Part shown: positions 1 through 6,450 of the stretch, one piece after another
How positions within the stretch are numbered: position 1 is the stretch's first letter
Layout of the letters: the number at the start of each line of letters is the position of its first letter
Source of the DNA: Lachnospiraceae bacterium UBA3645
Lineage (GTDB): Bacteria > Bacillota > Clostridia > Lachnospirales > Lachnospiraceae
Direction: 5' to 3'
Assembly: GCA_002373555.1 (NCBI GenBank)
Contig: DFKM01000182.1
Coordinates: forward strand, 1-11,283
Length of the DNA: 11,283 bases
The notes under the pieces: model-generated
Database searches by the model: none
Seen by the model: the letters and a program-made list of their open reading frames with translations, nothing else
What the model was told of the DNA's origin: nothing
Program-made: the position numbers and the translations under genes

Positions 1-2
1 AG

Positions 3-35
3 TTCTCCATGTACCGCGACGGACACATGGAATAA
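3..35 (+). CDS. Possible 3' end of an upstream gene (partial)
   Basis: One reading frame runs in from the window edge and ends at a TAA at 33-35 after ten codons (FSMYRDGHME). It stops 21 bp before the next start codon, the usual spacing of an operon, and no promoter is visible in between. That fits the tail of a co-directional upstream gene. Ten codons carry almost no coding signal, and another frame is also open here, so this is only a suggestion; no function can be given. Confidence 0.3.
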   Translation, partial: FSMYRDGHME

Positions 36-56
36 AAAATCGGGGGGAAGAAAAGA

Positions 57-440
57 ATGGAAAGAAGAGACAGAGCGGTGGAATACAAGCACACCGGGTG
101 CAACTGTGCGCAGGCTGTGCTGCTGGCATTTCAGGATGTTTCGGGCCTGGATGATGAGATGCTGAAGAAGATCGGCGTCTGCTTCGGCTCCGGCATGGGC
201 GGCATGGACGGCGACTGCGGCGCGCTGACAGGAGCGGAGATGATCCTGGGCCTGGTAAAGTACCAGGGTGCTAAGATGCACAGAGAATCGAAGGCACTTT
301 ATAATGAATTTGTCAGCCGAAGCGGTGCCTCCAAGTGCAGGGATCTGAAGGGCGTGGATAGCGGCACGGTCCTCTGTTCGTGTGACGACTGTATCCGGCA
401 TGCCGTGGATATTCTAAATGAAACATTCCGGGAAGGCTGA
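57..440 (+). CDS. C_GCAxxG_C_C family cysteine-rich protein
   Basis: This 127-residue protein matches the C_GCAxxG_C_C family, small cysteine-rich proteins of anaerobes with no established biochemical role, though the conserved cysteines suggest metal or redox chemistry. What is seen: the N-terminal GCNCAQAV motif (C15, C17), C42 in a glycine-rich GVCFGSGMGGM stretch, the hallmark GDCGALTGA (C54), then C94 and a C-terminal CSCDDC cluster (C107, C109, C112). There is no clear signal peptide or transmembrane segment, so it is probably cytoplasmic. Length is normal for the family. The ATG at 57 is preceded by a GGGGGGAAG ribosome binding site at 42-50. The next gene, an AEC permease, begins 5 bp after the stop, so the two are almost certainly co-transcribed and translationally coupled. 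Family assignment is firm; function is unknown. Confidence 0.88.
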   Translation: MERRDRAVEYKHTGCNCAQAVLLAFQDVSGLDDEMLKKIGVCFGSGMGGMDGDCGALTGAEMILGLVKYQGAKMHRESKALYNEFVSRSGASKCRDLKGVDSGTVLCSCDDCIRHAVDILNETFREG

Positions 441-445
441 AGAAG

Positions 446-1369
446 ATGTTCGAGATCGTCATTAAACTGATCGCCATGCTGGCGCCGGTCGCGCTCGGCT
501 ATTTTCTGAAGCGGGTCGGCTTTTTCGGCAAAACGGATTACAGGATCCTGGCAAAGATCGCGATCAATATCACGCTGCCGTGTACAGTGGTGGCTTCTTT
601 TGCAAAGCTGGAGTTGGACAGAAGCCTGATCAGCATTTCTGTTCTCGCATTTGTACTGAATATCGCCGTTCTGGCCTATGCATGGTTCACGTCTGCAGGC
701 ATAAAGGAACGAAAACTGCGCTGCATGGATATGTTTTCCGTGGTCGGATTCAACATGGGCAATTTCCTGATCCCGTTCGCACAGCAGTTCATGGGCAGCG
801 CCGGCGTTGCGGTGACGGCGCTCTTTGATGCCGGCAATTCGCCGATGTGCACGGGCGGCCATTATATCGCGATCACGACCATGGTCGGAGAGGAAGGCAG
901 GAAAACGACGGTTGCCGATGTTTTCCGGAAGCTTCTTGCCTCGCCGCCGCTTCTGGTCTATATTCTGATGATCATCATGACGGCCGCGAAGCTCCGGATC
1001 CCGGAACCGGTCGCAGAGATCTGCAGTCTCACGGGAAATGCCAATGCGTTCGTTTCCATGTTCATGATGGGCCTGATGTTTGAGATCCATTTTGAGAAGG
1101 AATATATGCAGGAGGCAGCATTCGTGCTGATCCGGAAATATCTCTTCTCCGCCGTCGTCGCACTGATCTGTTTCTATCTGCTGCCGTTCGAGCTGCTGGT
1201 CAGACAGGTGCTCGTGCTGATCGCATTTGCACCGATCCCGAGCCTGGCAGCGATCTTTACGGAGAATGTGAAGGGGGATGTGGGGCTCTGCAGTTTTATC
1301 ACATCGTGCTCGTTCATCCTGAGTTCGTTGTTTATCACCGTTCTGATATTTGTGATGCATGTAGCGTAG
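446..1369 (+). CDS. AEC (auxin efflux carrier) family transporter
   Basis: A 307-residue polytopic membrane protein of the AEC family (Mem_trans, PF03547), secondary transporters that in bacteria move small organic acids such as malate or malonate; the substrate cannot be read from the sequence. About eight to ten hydrophobic segments are visible, around residues 3-22, 35-52, 60-82, 98-116, 120-143, 166-182, 198-213, 224-246, 252-271 and 281-306. Typical family features are the N-terminal LAPVALGYFLKRVGFF, a mid-protein FNMGNFLIPF, LFDAGNS at 126-132 and a C-terminal FAPIPSLAAIFTE. Length is close to the usual 300-320. The ATG at 446 lies 5 bp after the cysteine-rich gene, with purine-rich GGAAGG and GAAGAAG sequence at 431-445 as its ribosome binding site. 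A terminator follows about 80 bp downstream. The family is confident, the substrate is not. Confidence 0.9.
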   Translation: MFEIVIKLIAMLAPVALGYFLKRVGFFGKTDYRILAKIAINITLPCTVVASFAKLELDRSLISISVLAFVLNIAVLAYAWFTSAGIKERKLRCMDMFSVVGFNMGNFLIPFAQQFMGSAGVAVTALFDAGNSPMCTGGHYIAITTMVGEEGRKTTVADVFRKLLASPPLLVYILMIIMTAAKLRIPEPVAEICSLTGNANAFVSMFMMGLMFEIHFEKEYMQEAAFVLIRKYLFSAVVALICFYLLPFELLVRQVLVLIAFAPIPSLAAIFTENVKGDVGLCSFITSCSFILSSLFITVLIFVMHVA

Positions 1370-1449
1370 CGCAAAAGGAGAACAGAACCGAAAAAACATT
1401 TGTAAAAATGGTTGAAATTTGTTTGGCAAACCATCGTTCGTTTGGCATG

Positions 1450-1494
1450 ATCCTTCCGTTGTATTTCGTCTGAATACAGCGGGAGGATTTTTTT
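1450..1494 (+). terminator. Rho-independent terminator of the AEC operon
   Basis: A 16-bp stem pairs 1450-1465 with 1473-1488 without a gap (two positions are G-U wobbles), closed by a 7-nt loop and followed by seven T (1488-1494). It lies about 80 bp after the AEC stop codon and would end that transcript before the ABC promoter. Confidence 0.88.
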
Positions 1495-1620
1495 ATGCGG
1501 AAGAAACGTCTGTCATTTTATCTGGCTGCGGACGCCGCCGTTACAGAGATCCATCGGTTGGACGATCTGTTCTCTGTCCCATTTGCTATTGTTTCGGTAC
1601 GGAAAAAGATGTATAATTAG
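1495..1620 (+). CDS. Doubtful 41-codon ORF inside the intergenic region
   Basis: An ATG immediately after the terminator T-run opens a 41-codon frame ending at TAG 1618-1620, beginning MRKKRLSFYLAADAAV and ending VRKKMYN. A plausible ribosome binding site, GGGAGG at 1481-1486, sits 8 nt upstream, but it is buried in the right arm of the terminator stem. The product has basic ends and a mildly hydrophobic centre, with no recognised family. Its last codons coincide with the -10 element of the ABC promoter. It may be chance, the remnant of a lost gene, or a small protein or leader whose translation is masked by the hairpin. I favour chance. Confidence 0.2.
   Translation: MRKKRLSFYLAADAAVTEIHRLDDLFSVPFAIVSVRKKMYN
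1589..1617 (+). promoter_or_regulatory. Sigma-A-type promoter for the ABC exporter genes
   Basis: TTGTTT at 1589-1594 and a perfect TATAAT at 1612-1617 are separated by 17 bp, the ideal spacing. The predicted transcription start is near 1624, about 60 nt before the ATPase start codon. It lies downstream of the preceding terminator, so the ABC genes form an independent unit. Confidence 0.75.
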
Positions 1621-1631
1621 CACTAACTAAT
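1616..1631. promoter_or_regulatory. Candidate operator: inverted repeat ATTAG-N6-CTAAT
   Basis: A perfect 5-bp inverted repeat, ATTAG (1616-1620) and CTAAT (1627-1631), starts within the -10 element and covers the predicted transcription start. That placement is typical of a repressor site. No regulator gene is adjacent, so the binding protein is unknown. Confidence 0.4.
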
Positions 1632-1685
1632 AACGATTAAGCAGAACATATTACTGTTATATTTATCTGACTGCAGAGGATCAAA

Positions 1686-2387
1686 ATGTATCTGGAAGTA
1701 AAAGATCTTGTAAAAACATATGGCACCGGCGACATCCGCACGAAGGCGCTTCGCGGCGTGACAGCTTCGGTAGCGGAAGGCGATCTCTGCGTGATCCAGG
1801 GACCGAGCGGATCCGGAAAATCTACGTTCCTGAACTGTATCGGCGGGCTTGAAACGCCGGATGCAGGCAGCATTATCGTCGACGGAAAAGAGATCGCCGG
1901 TCTGTCCATGGCCGATCTTGCGGAATACCGCAGAGAGAGTCTCGGCTTCATTTTTCAGTTTTATAATCTGGTGCCGAACCTGACCGTAAAGGAGAACATC
2001 GAGGTCTGCGCCTATCTGACGAAGGATCCGCTGGACCGGGATGAACTGATGGATACCCTGGGGCTCACCGAACTGAAGAGCAAGTTCCCGTCCCAGCTGT
2101 CGGGAGGACAGCAGCAGCGGTGCGCCATAGCACGCGCGCTGATCAAAAATCCCAGACTGCTGCTCTGCGATGAGCCAACGGGCGCTCTGGATTCACATAC
2201 CTCCCGCGGGATCCTGACGCTTCTGGAGACGGTCAACCGGAGGTATGGCACGACCATGCTGATCGTCACGCATAATAATGCGATCAAGGATATGGTCGAT
2301 CAGGTTCTGGTGATCCGGGACGGGATGGTCGCCGAAGACTATCGGAATGACAGAAAGATCCCGGCGGCGGAACTGACGGATCTGTAA
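1686..2387 (+). CDS. ABC transporter ATP-binding protein (MacB/LolD type)
   Basis: This 233-residue protein is the ATPase of a two-gene ABC exporter and would power the FtsX-type permease encoded next. All nucleotide-binding motifs are intact: Walker A GPSGSGKST (39-47), Q-loop glutamine at 91, signature LSGGQQQR (138-145), Walker B RLLLCDEPTGALD (157-169, including catalytic Glu) and switch His196. The DEPTGALD sequence and the length are typical of the MacB/LolD/SalX subfamily (ABC-3 type), whose members export peptides or lipoproteins, or act in mechanotransmission, rather than import nutrients. The start at 1686 has AGAGGA 5 nt upstream. A promoter lies at 1589-1617, and the permease follows after 12 bp. 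The subfamily is confident; the substrate is unknown. Antimicrobial-peptide resistance is a common role but is not shown here, since no two-component system is nearby. Confidence 0.95.
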   Translation: MYLEVKDLVKTYGTGDIRTKALRGVTASVAEGDLCVIQGPSGSGKSTFLNCIGGLETPDAGSIIVDGKEIAGLSMADLAEYRRESLGFIFQFYNLVPNLTVKENIEVCAYLTKDPLDRDELMDTLGLTELKSKFPSQLSGGQQQRCAIARALIKNPRLLLCDEPTGALDSHTSRGILTLLETVNRRYGTTMLIVTHNNAIKDMVDQVLVIRDGMVAEDYRNDRKIPAAELTDL

Positions 2388-2399
2388 AGGAGGCTTTGC

Positions 2400-4787
2400 A
2401 TGCAGAAGATACTCAGGCGCAGGGCGCTGCGGGAACTGCGAAGCCACCTGGTCCGGTATATCATGCTGGGACTTCTGATCCTGGCATCCGTGTTCATGCT
2501 GGTCTCCCTGCTGGGTGCTGCCGAGATCGTGATCCGGGGCGTCCGAGCGCATGCGGAGACGAACCGGGCGGAGGACGGCGAATTCCGGACATTTGCACCG
2601 CTGACAGAGGAAAACATGCGGACGCTGGAGAATGCGGGCGCGGAACTGGAGGAGCAGTTCTATCTGGATTTTAAGGAAGAACGGGGGGCCGTTCTGCGTG
2701 TATTCAGGATCCGCGAAAGGATCAATCTGGCGGAACTGCTGACCGGCGCGTTTCCGGAGAAGGAAAATGAGATCGTGCTGGAAAGACGATTCTGTGAGGT
2801 GAATGCGGTCAGCCCGGGGGATGCAGTCACGCTCGGCGGAAACGTTTTTACCGTAACAGGCATCGTGACAACGCCGGATTATGACAGTCCCGTCCGAAAT
2901 ATGACGGACAGTACGGTGGACAGCAAAACATTCGGAACTGCATTTGTTACGGAAAACACGTATGAAATGCTGCGGGATGCGGGGACGGCAGAAGGCGCGG
3001 AGAGCTTTGTTTACGCATACCGAAGAAACGGAGAGATCACGGACAGAGAGATCCGGAAGATCATCGAAGATTTTCCTTTTAACGTGGAAGATATCGAGGA
3101 TAAATGGTTCAAAAGATACTACCGGGAACAGACGGATGACATCGCACCGCTGCTGGACATGGCAGAACTGTTTGCGGGAAAGAACGACTCGAAGGAGCTG
3201 AAGGACGGCCTCGGTCTGTCTGTCCATAATCTGCAGGAATTTGTCACGCGTGCGGATAATATGCGCATTGAAGCATCCGCGGCGGATCTGTACATCAATC
3301 TCTACGGCTGTCTGGTCGCGGGCGTGATCATCCTCGCGCTGTTCGCATATGTGCTGGCGGTGTTCATCATGCACAGTATTGATGAAGACAGCAGTGTGAT
3401 CGGTACCCTTTATGCATTGGGGGTGACGAGGCGGGATCTGCTGCTGCATTACATGATCCTGCCGGTGGCGATCACATTTCTGGCCGGCGCGGCCGGAACG
3501 ATGGCAGGTTATACCTCCTTCGGCGTCGGCTGGCAGATGATGGATTCCTATAATTATTTCTCTGTTCCCGAGATCCCGATCACGATGATTCCCTATATCG
3601 TTGTCTACGGCGTTGTACTGCCGCCGGTCATGGCCGCGGTTGTCAATTTCTTCGTGATCCGGAAGAAGCTGTCGCGGACACCGCTGTCGCTGTTGCGGCG
3701 GGAGAAGAAGGAGGTCAGGATCCATGATCTGGATCTTGCCCGCTTCGGCTTCGTTTCCGGATTCCGGATCCGTCAGACGCTGCGGGAAAGCCGAATCGTA
3801 CTGACTGTGCTGGCCGGGCTGCTGATCTCGCTGACACTGGTCTGGATCGGGCTGGACTGCCTGATCATGTGCAGGCATGTACAGAAGGACAGTGTCCGGG
3901 ATACGAAGTACGAATATATGTATTCCTACAAATATCCGGAGCCGGAAGTGCCGGCGGGCGGCGTGAGCGCCTATGCGAAGAGCCTGAAGAAGGAACGGTT
4001 CGGATATGATCTGGATGTAACGCTTCTGGGAATTGCGCCGGATAATCCGTATTTTACGGTCGAACTTTCGGACCGAATGGATGAAGTGGTCGTCAGCTCG
4101 GCCATGGCGCAGAAGTATGCGCTCAAAGTAGGAGATGAAGTGACGCTCCGGGATGATGAGGAAGGCCTGATCTATGCATTCCGGGTCGCCGGGATCACGC
4201 AGTTCTCCCCGGCATTCTATGCGTTTATGGATATCGATGCGCTGCGGAAAATGTGCGGGGCCGGAAAGGATGCTTACAATGTGGTCTTTTCAGACCGGGA
4301 ACTGGAGATCGAGAGCGGGCGTCTGTATGCGGTGACGACGCGCGAGGACATTAAAAAAGCTTCCGATGTCTTTATCGAACTGATGATGTCGATGATCTGT
4401 TTTATGACCGGATTTTCCGTGCTCATCTTTGTGATCGTCATGTATCTGATGCTCGGTGTGCTGGTCGATCATTCCATGTATGATATTTCGCTGATGAAGA
4501 TCTTCGGTTACCGGGACAAAGAGATCCGGAAGCTGTATCTGAACGGCAGTATGGTCCTGATCGCAGTCGGCACTGTGCCCATGATCGCGATCTCGAAAAT
4601 GATCATCGATGCCCTGTATCCGTATTTTATTTCCAATGTTGCCTGCGCGATGGACCTCTCGATGTCGCCGTTCGTTTATCTGCTGATCTATCTGATCATC
4701 ATCGGGCTGTGTTTCCTGATCATCATGCTGCTGCAGCGGAAGATCCGCAGGATCTCACCGAACGAGATCCTGAAACACAGGGAGTAA
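2400..4787 (+). CDS. ABC transporter permease with two FtsX domains
   Basis: The 795-residue membrane partner of the preceding ATPase. Eight transmembrane segments are visible: about 19-40, then 302-324, 348-372 and 393-420 (first FtsX domain), 466-489, then 661-690, 715-738 and 755-777 (second FtsX domain). This is the duplicated 4+4 layout of long FtsX permeases. Two large extracytoplasmic domains lie between TM1 and TM2 (about 41-300) and between TM5 and TM6 (about 490-660). Both carry beta-rich MacB-periplasmic-like sequence (for example VTLGGNVFTVTGIV and VTLRDDEEGLIYAFRVAGIT). The ending SPNEILKHRE matches the usual FtsX C-terminal 'P.E.L+' motif. The start at 2400 has AAAGGAGG (2386-2393) 6 nt upstream, overlapping the ATPase stop codon, so the two are translated together. 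The cargo is unknown; peptides, lipids or lipoproteins are possible. Confidence 0.93.
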   Translation: MQKILRRRALRELRSHLVRYIMLGLLILASVFMLVSLLGAAEIVIRGVRAHAETNRAEDGEFRTFAPLTEENMRTLENAGAELEEQFYLDFKEERGAVLRVFRIRERINLAELLTGAFPEKENEIVLERRFCEVNAVSPGDAVTLGGNVFTVTGIVTTPDYDSPVRNMTDSTVDSKTFGTAFVTENTYEMLRDAGTAEGAESFVYAYRRNGEITDREIRKIIEDFPFNVEDIEDKWFKRYYREQTDDIAPLLDMAELFAGKNDSKELKDGLGLSVHNLQEFVTRADNMRIEASAADLYINLYGCLVAGVIILALFAYVLAVFIMHSIDEDSSVIGTLYALGVTRRDLLLHYMILPVAITFLAGAAGTMAGYTSFGVGWQMMDSYNYFSVPEIPITMIPYIVVYGVVLPPVMAAVVNFFVIRKKLSRTPLSLLRREKKEVRIHDLDLARFGFVSGFRIRQTLRESRIVLTVLAGLLISLTLVWIGLDCLIMCRHVQKDSVRDTKYEYMYSYKYPEPEVPAGGVSAYAKSLKKERFGYDLDVTLLGIAPDNPYFTVELSDRMDEVVVSSAMAQKYALKVGDEVTLRDDEEGLIYAFRVAGITQFSPAFYAFMDIDALRKMCGAGKDAYNVVFSDRELEIESGRLYAVTTREDIKKASDVFIELMMSMICFMTGFSVLIFVIVMYLMLGVLVDHSMYDISLMKIFGYRDKEIRKLYLNGSMVLIAVGTVPMIAISKMIIDALYPYFISNVACAMDLSMSPFVYLLIYLIIIGLCFLIIMLLQRKIRRISPNEILKHRE

Positions 4788-4802
4788 ACAACAGAGTAAA
4801 AA

Positions 4803-4850
4803 GGAACAGATCCCGCGTCAGATCATTAATGATGACGTGAGATCTGTTCC
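4803..4850 (-). terminator. Terminator hairpin after the Mop gene (possibly bidirectional)
   Basis: A 10-bp perfect outer stem (4803-4812 with 4841-4850) continues into a CGTCA/TGACG inner stem (4816-4820 with 4833-4837), around an exact palindrome ATCATTAATGAT. On the minus strand the hairpin is followed by TTTTT (complement of 4798-4802), so it ends the Mop transcript. On the plus strand only a loose T-rich tail follows, so it may also stop the ABC permease transcript, less efficiently. Confidence 0.8.
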
Positions 4851-4876
4851 TGTATCTGTATTTATCCGAGGGCGTT

Positions 4877-5293
4877 TCAGTCAACCGCGACCATAACAGA
4901 CGTCGCCTTGATCACTGCGACAGCCTCGCCGCCGACTTCCAGGCCGAGTTCGTCGACAGCTGCCAGGGAGATGGTGGAAGAGATCACATTTCCGCCGCAG
5001 GCCTCCATGGAAACGATCGCATTTACCGCGCCTCTGTTGATCGATGTGATCTTTCCGGCAAATTTGTTCCTGGCGGAAAGCTTCATCTCGCCAAGACCGA
5101 TCATGACTTCCGTCGCCTTGATCACGGCGATTGCTTCCTTACCGACTTCCAGGCCGAGATCCTGAATGGAAGCCATGGAGATGGTCGCGGATACGGCGGA
5201 TCCGTTTACATCGATCGTTACGATACCGTTCACGGCGCCTTCCTTGATCGCAGTAACTGTTCCGCGAAGCTGGTTTCTTGCACTGATTCTCAT
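4877..5293 (-). CDS. Tandem Mop-domain molybdate/tungstate-binding protein (ModG-like molbindin)
   Basis: A 138-residue cytoplasmic protein made only of two Mop (TOBE-type) domains, residues about 1-69 and 70-138. Each opens with SARN (MRISARNQLRG; MKLSARNKFAG), continues with an IxxGAVN segment (KEGAVNGIV; NRGAVNAIV), then TIS, then LGLEVG and ends with VIKATxVM. Mop domains assemble into oligomers that bind molybdate or tungstate oxyanions at subunit interfaces. Free-standing examples (Clostridium Mop, about 68 residues; Azotobacter ModG, two domains and about this length) act in oxyanion storage and homeostasis. There is no DNA-binding domain and no ModC-type ATPase attached. The ATG at 5291-5293 has an AGAAGGAGA ribosome binding site (complement of 5301-5310). 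The gene is divergent from a LysR regulator, with its own promoter and terminator. No modABC or cofactor genes are in the window. Family firm; role by homology. Confidence 0.93.
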   Translation of the reverse strand: MRISARNQLRGTVTAIKEGAVNGIVTIDVNGSAVSATISMASIQDLGLEVGKEAIAVIKATEVMIGLGEMKLSARNKFAGKITSINRGAVNAIVSMEACGGNVISSTISLAAVDELGLEVGGEAVAVIKATSVMVAVD

Positions 5294-5375
5294 GATGTTA
5301 TTCTCCTTCTTAAATAATGATATTTATTTTCTGACAGGCAGCGGCGCTGTCGTTTTTCTCTGCCGCTGTGTCTGT

Positions 5376-5404
5376 ATAATACTCTGTAAGATCAGGAAAA
5401 TCAA
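5376..5404 (-). promoter_or_regulatory. Sigma-A-type promoter for the Mop gene
   Basis: On the minus strand TTGATT (complement of 5399-5404) and TATTAT (complement of 5376-5381) are separated by 17 bp. The predicted start is near 5369, giving a leader of about 75 nt before the Mop start codon. Confidence 0.7.
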
Positions 5405-5443
5405 ATTATGCTTCATTATGTTTAGGATAAGAAAAAACTTATG
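5405..5443. promoter_or_regulatory. Candidate LysR-binding region in the mop/lysR divergent promoter
   Basis: A 16-bp dyad ATAAG-N6-CTTAT (5427-5442) is centred about 65 bp upstream of the predicted mop start, the usual recognition position for LysR-type regulators. Two further copies of its extended half-site (CATAAT on the minus strand, at 5405-5410 and 5415-5420) lie one helical turn apart, just upstream of the -35 element, where the activation site would be. The dyad is one base longer than the classic T-N11-A box. Confidence 0.5.
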
Positions 5444-5473
5444 CACATTTTGGAAGACATCTGCGCGAATCGG

Positions 5474-5482
5474 TGTTATACT
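5474..5482 (+). promoter_or_regulatory. Candidate extended -10 promoter for the LysR gene
   Basis: TGT followed by TATACT (5477-5482) forms an extended -10 element 43 bp before the preferred LysR start codon. No good -35 hexamer is seen at 17 bp, which an extended -10 promoter can tolerate. A weaker TATAAT at 5375-5380 also exists on this strand but overlaps the mop promoter. Confidence 0.45.
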
Positions 5483-5525
5483 TAACGGAAAATAACGCCA
5501 GAAGCGAACCCCGGGAGTGACCACA

Positions 5526-6425
5526 ATGCTTATTCGTCAGCTGAATGTGTTTCTCACTGTATGCAGGACCGGCAGCATGACTGCCGCGGCAGAAGAATTG
5601 TATATGACCCAGCCGGCTGTCAGCCAGACGATCCGCGATCTGGAGGAGCATTATGAAACAAAGCTCTTTGACCGTTTTCCGAGAAAACTTGTGATCACGG
5701 AATCCGGAAAGATCCTCCGGCGTTCCGCGGAGCGGCTGCTCAACAATCTGGAGGAGATGGAGATCACCCTGAGAGACTGTGACAAGGAAGGACCGGTCCG
5801 CATCGGGGTGAATCTGTCCGTCGGAAATGCCCTTCTGATGAAATATCTCCGCAGATTCAGAGAACGACATCTGGATTCCGAAGTCCGTGTCTGCTGCACC
5901 AGGGGATCGCTGCTGGAACAGAAACTGAATGACCATGAACTGGATTTCCTGATGATGGAAAAACCGGCACATGAAAATGATTACAGCATGGACCCGTTTT
6001 ACAGCGACAGGATCACGATCGTTGTCCGTCCGGATGATCCGCTGCTCGCGCGGGAGGATCTTACGCTTGCCGATCTTGCCGGTCATCCTTTTCTTCTGCG
6101 TGAGAAAGGCGCGGGTGTCCGCGAACAGTTCGATCATATCTGCATGTCCAAGGGACTGACCATCAAGCCGCACTGGGAGAGCAGCAGCACGACGGTCCTT
6201 GTCAATGCGGTCCTGGCGGGAGAGGGGATCGCGGTCCTTCCTTATCTGATGATCCGGGAAAGGATCGCGGAAGGCTCGCTCAGAGAACTGACAGTAAAGG
6301 ACGTCAATCTGTCCCGGACGCTGTATCTGATCCGGCATCCGAATAAATATCTGTCCGAGACGGCCAGGGATCTCATGGAGATCATTTTGCAGGAAGATAC
6401 GGACGAAAAAACATTTGACTTCTGA
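5526..6425 (+). CDS. LysR-family transcriptional regulator
   Basis: A 299-residue LysR-type regulator. The N-terminal winged helix-turn-helix (about 2-60) shows the canonical pattern MTAAAEELYMTQPAVSQTIRDLE with the recognition helix near 29-40. A linker helix (about 60-85) leads to a LysR substrate-binding domain (about 90-290) with the usual VRIGV entry strand and the VLAGEGIAVLPYLMI block near 229-243. The effector cannot be deduced. I chose ATG 5526 over an in-frame GTG at 5517 because GGGAG (5513-5517) is well placed 8 nt upstream and the protein then begins at the usual position relative to the HTH. The gene is divergent from the Mop gene, the arrangement in which LysR proteins usually control the neighbour and themselves. 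A strong terminator follows, so it is monocistronic. The fold is certain; control of the Mop gene is inference. Confidence 0.93.
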   Translation: MLIRQLNVFLTVCRTGSMTAAAEELYMTQPAVSQTIRDLEEHYETKLFDRFPRKLVITESGKILRRSAERLLNNLEEMEITLRDCDKEGPVRIGVNLSVGNALLMKYLRRFRERHLDSEVRVCCTRGSLLEQKLNDHELDFLMMEKPAHENDYSMDPFYSDRITIVVRPDDPLLAREDLTLADLAGHPFLLREKGAGVREQFDHICMSKGLTIKPHWESSSTTVLVNAVLAGEGIAVLPYLMIRERIAEGSLRELTVKDVNLSRTLYLIRHPNKYLSETARDLMEIILQEDTDEKTFDF

Positions 6426-6450
6426 AAATGACAGCGCTATAACTTCTGCC

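Larger units (their letters stand above)
1370..1685. other. 316-bp intergenic region between AEC permease and ABC exporter
   Basis: This gap holds, in order: an 8-bp direct repeat GTTTGGCA (1421-1428 and 1440-1447, 19 bp apart, role unknown), an intrinsic terminator (1450-1494), a doubtful 41-codon ORF (1495-1620), a sigma-A-like promoter (1589-1617), an overlapping inverted repeat (1616-1631), and an AT-rich 5' leader with the ribosome binding site AGAGGA at 1675-1680. A 21-codon ORF from ATG 1408 ends inside the terminator loop but has no ribosome binding site. Confidence 0.6.

Noticed and set aside
1..30. CCATGT...ACATGG inverted repeat at the window start as a terminator
   Set aside because: The plus strand continues with A-rich sequence rather than a T-run, and the repeat lies in what may be the tail of an upstream coding region, so it is probably incidental.
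299..1429. 376-codon minus-strand ORF opposite the AEC permease
   Set aside because: Low-complexity charged product rich in His, Gln and Arg, no motif, and opposite two convincing genes.
1419..1616. 65-codon TTG-initiated ORF in the intergenic region
   Set aside because: It runs straight through the terminator hairpin, begins with a weak codon without a ribosome binding site, and shows no family feature.
2193..3878. 561-codon minus-strand ORF across the ABC genes
   Set aside because: Its product is rich in His, Gln, Arg and Asp without domains, a typical antisense shadow, and it spans the junction of two well-supported plus-strand genes.
5439..6338. 299-codon minus-strand ORF opposite the LysR gene
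   Set aside because: Antisense shadow of a clear LysR protein; no ribosome binding site and no recognisable motif.
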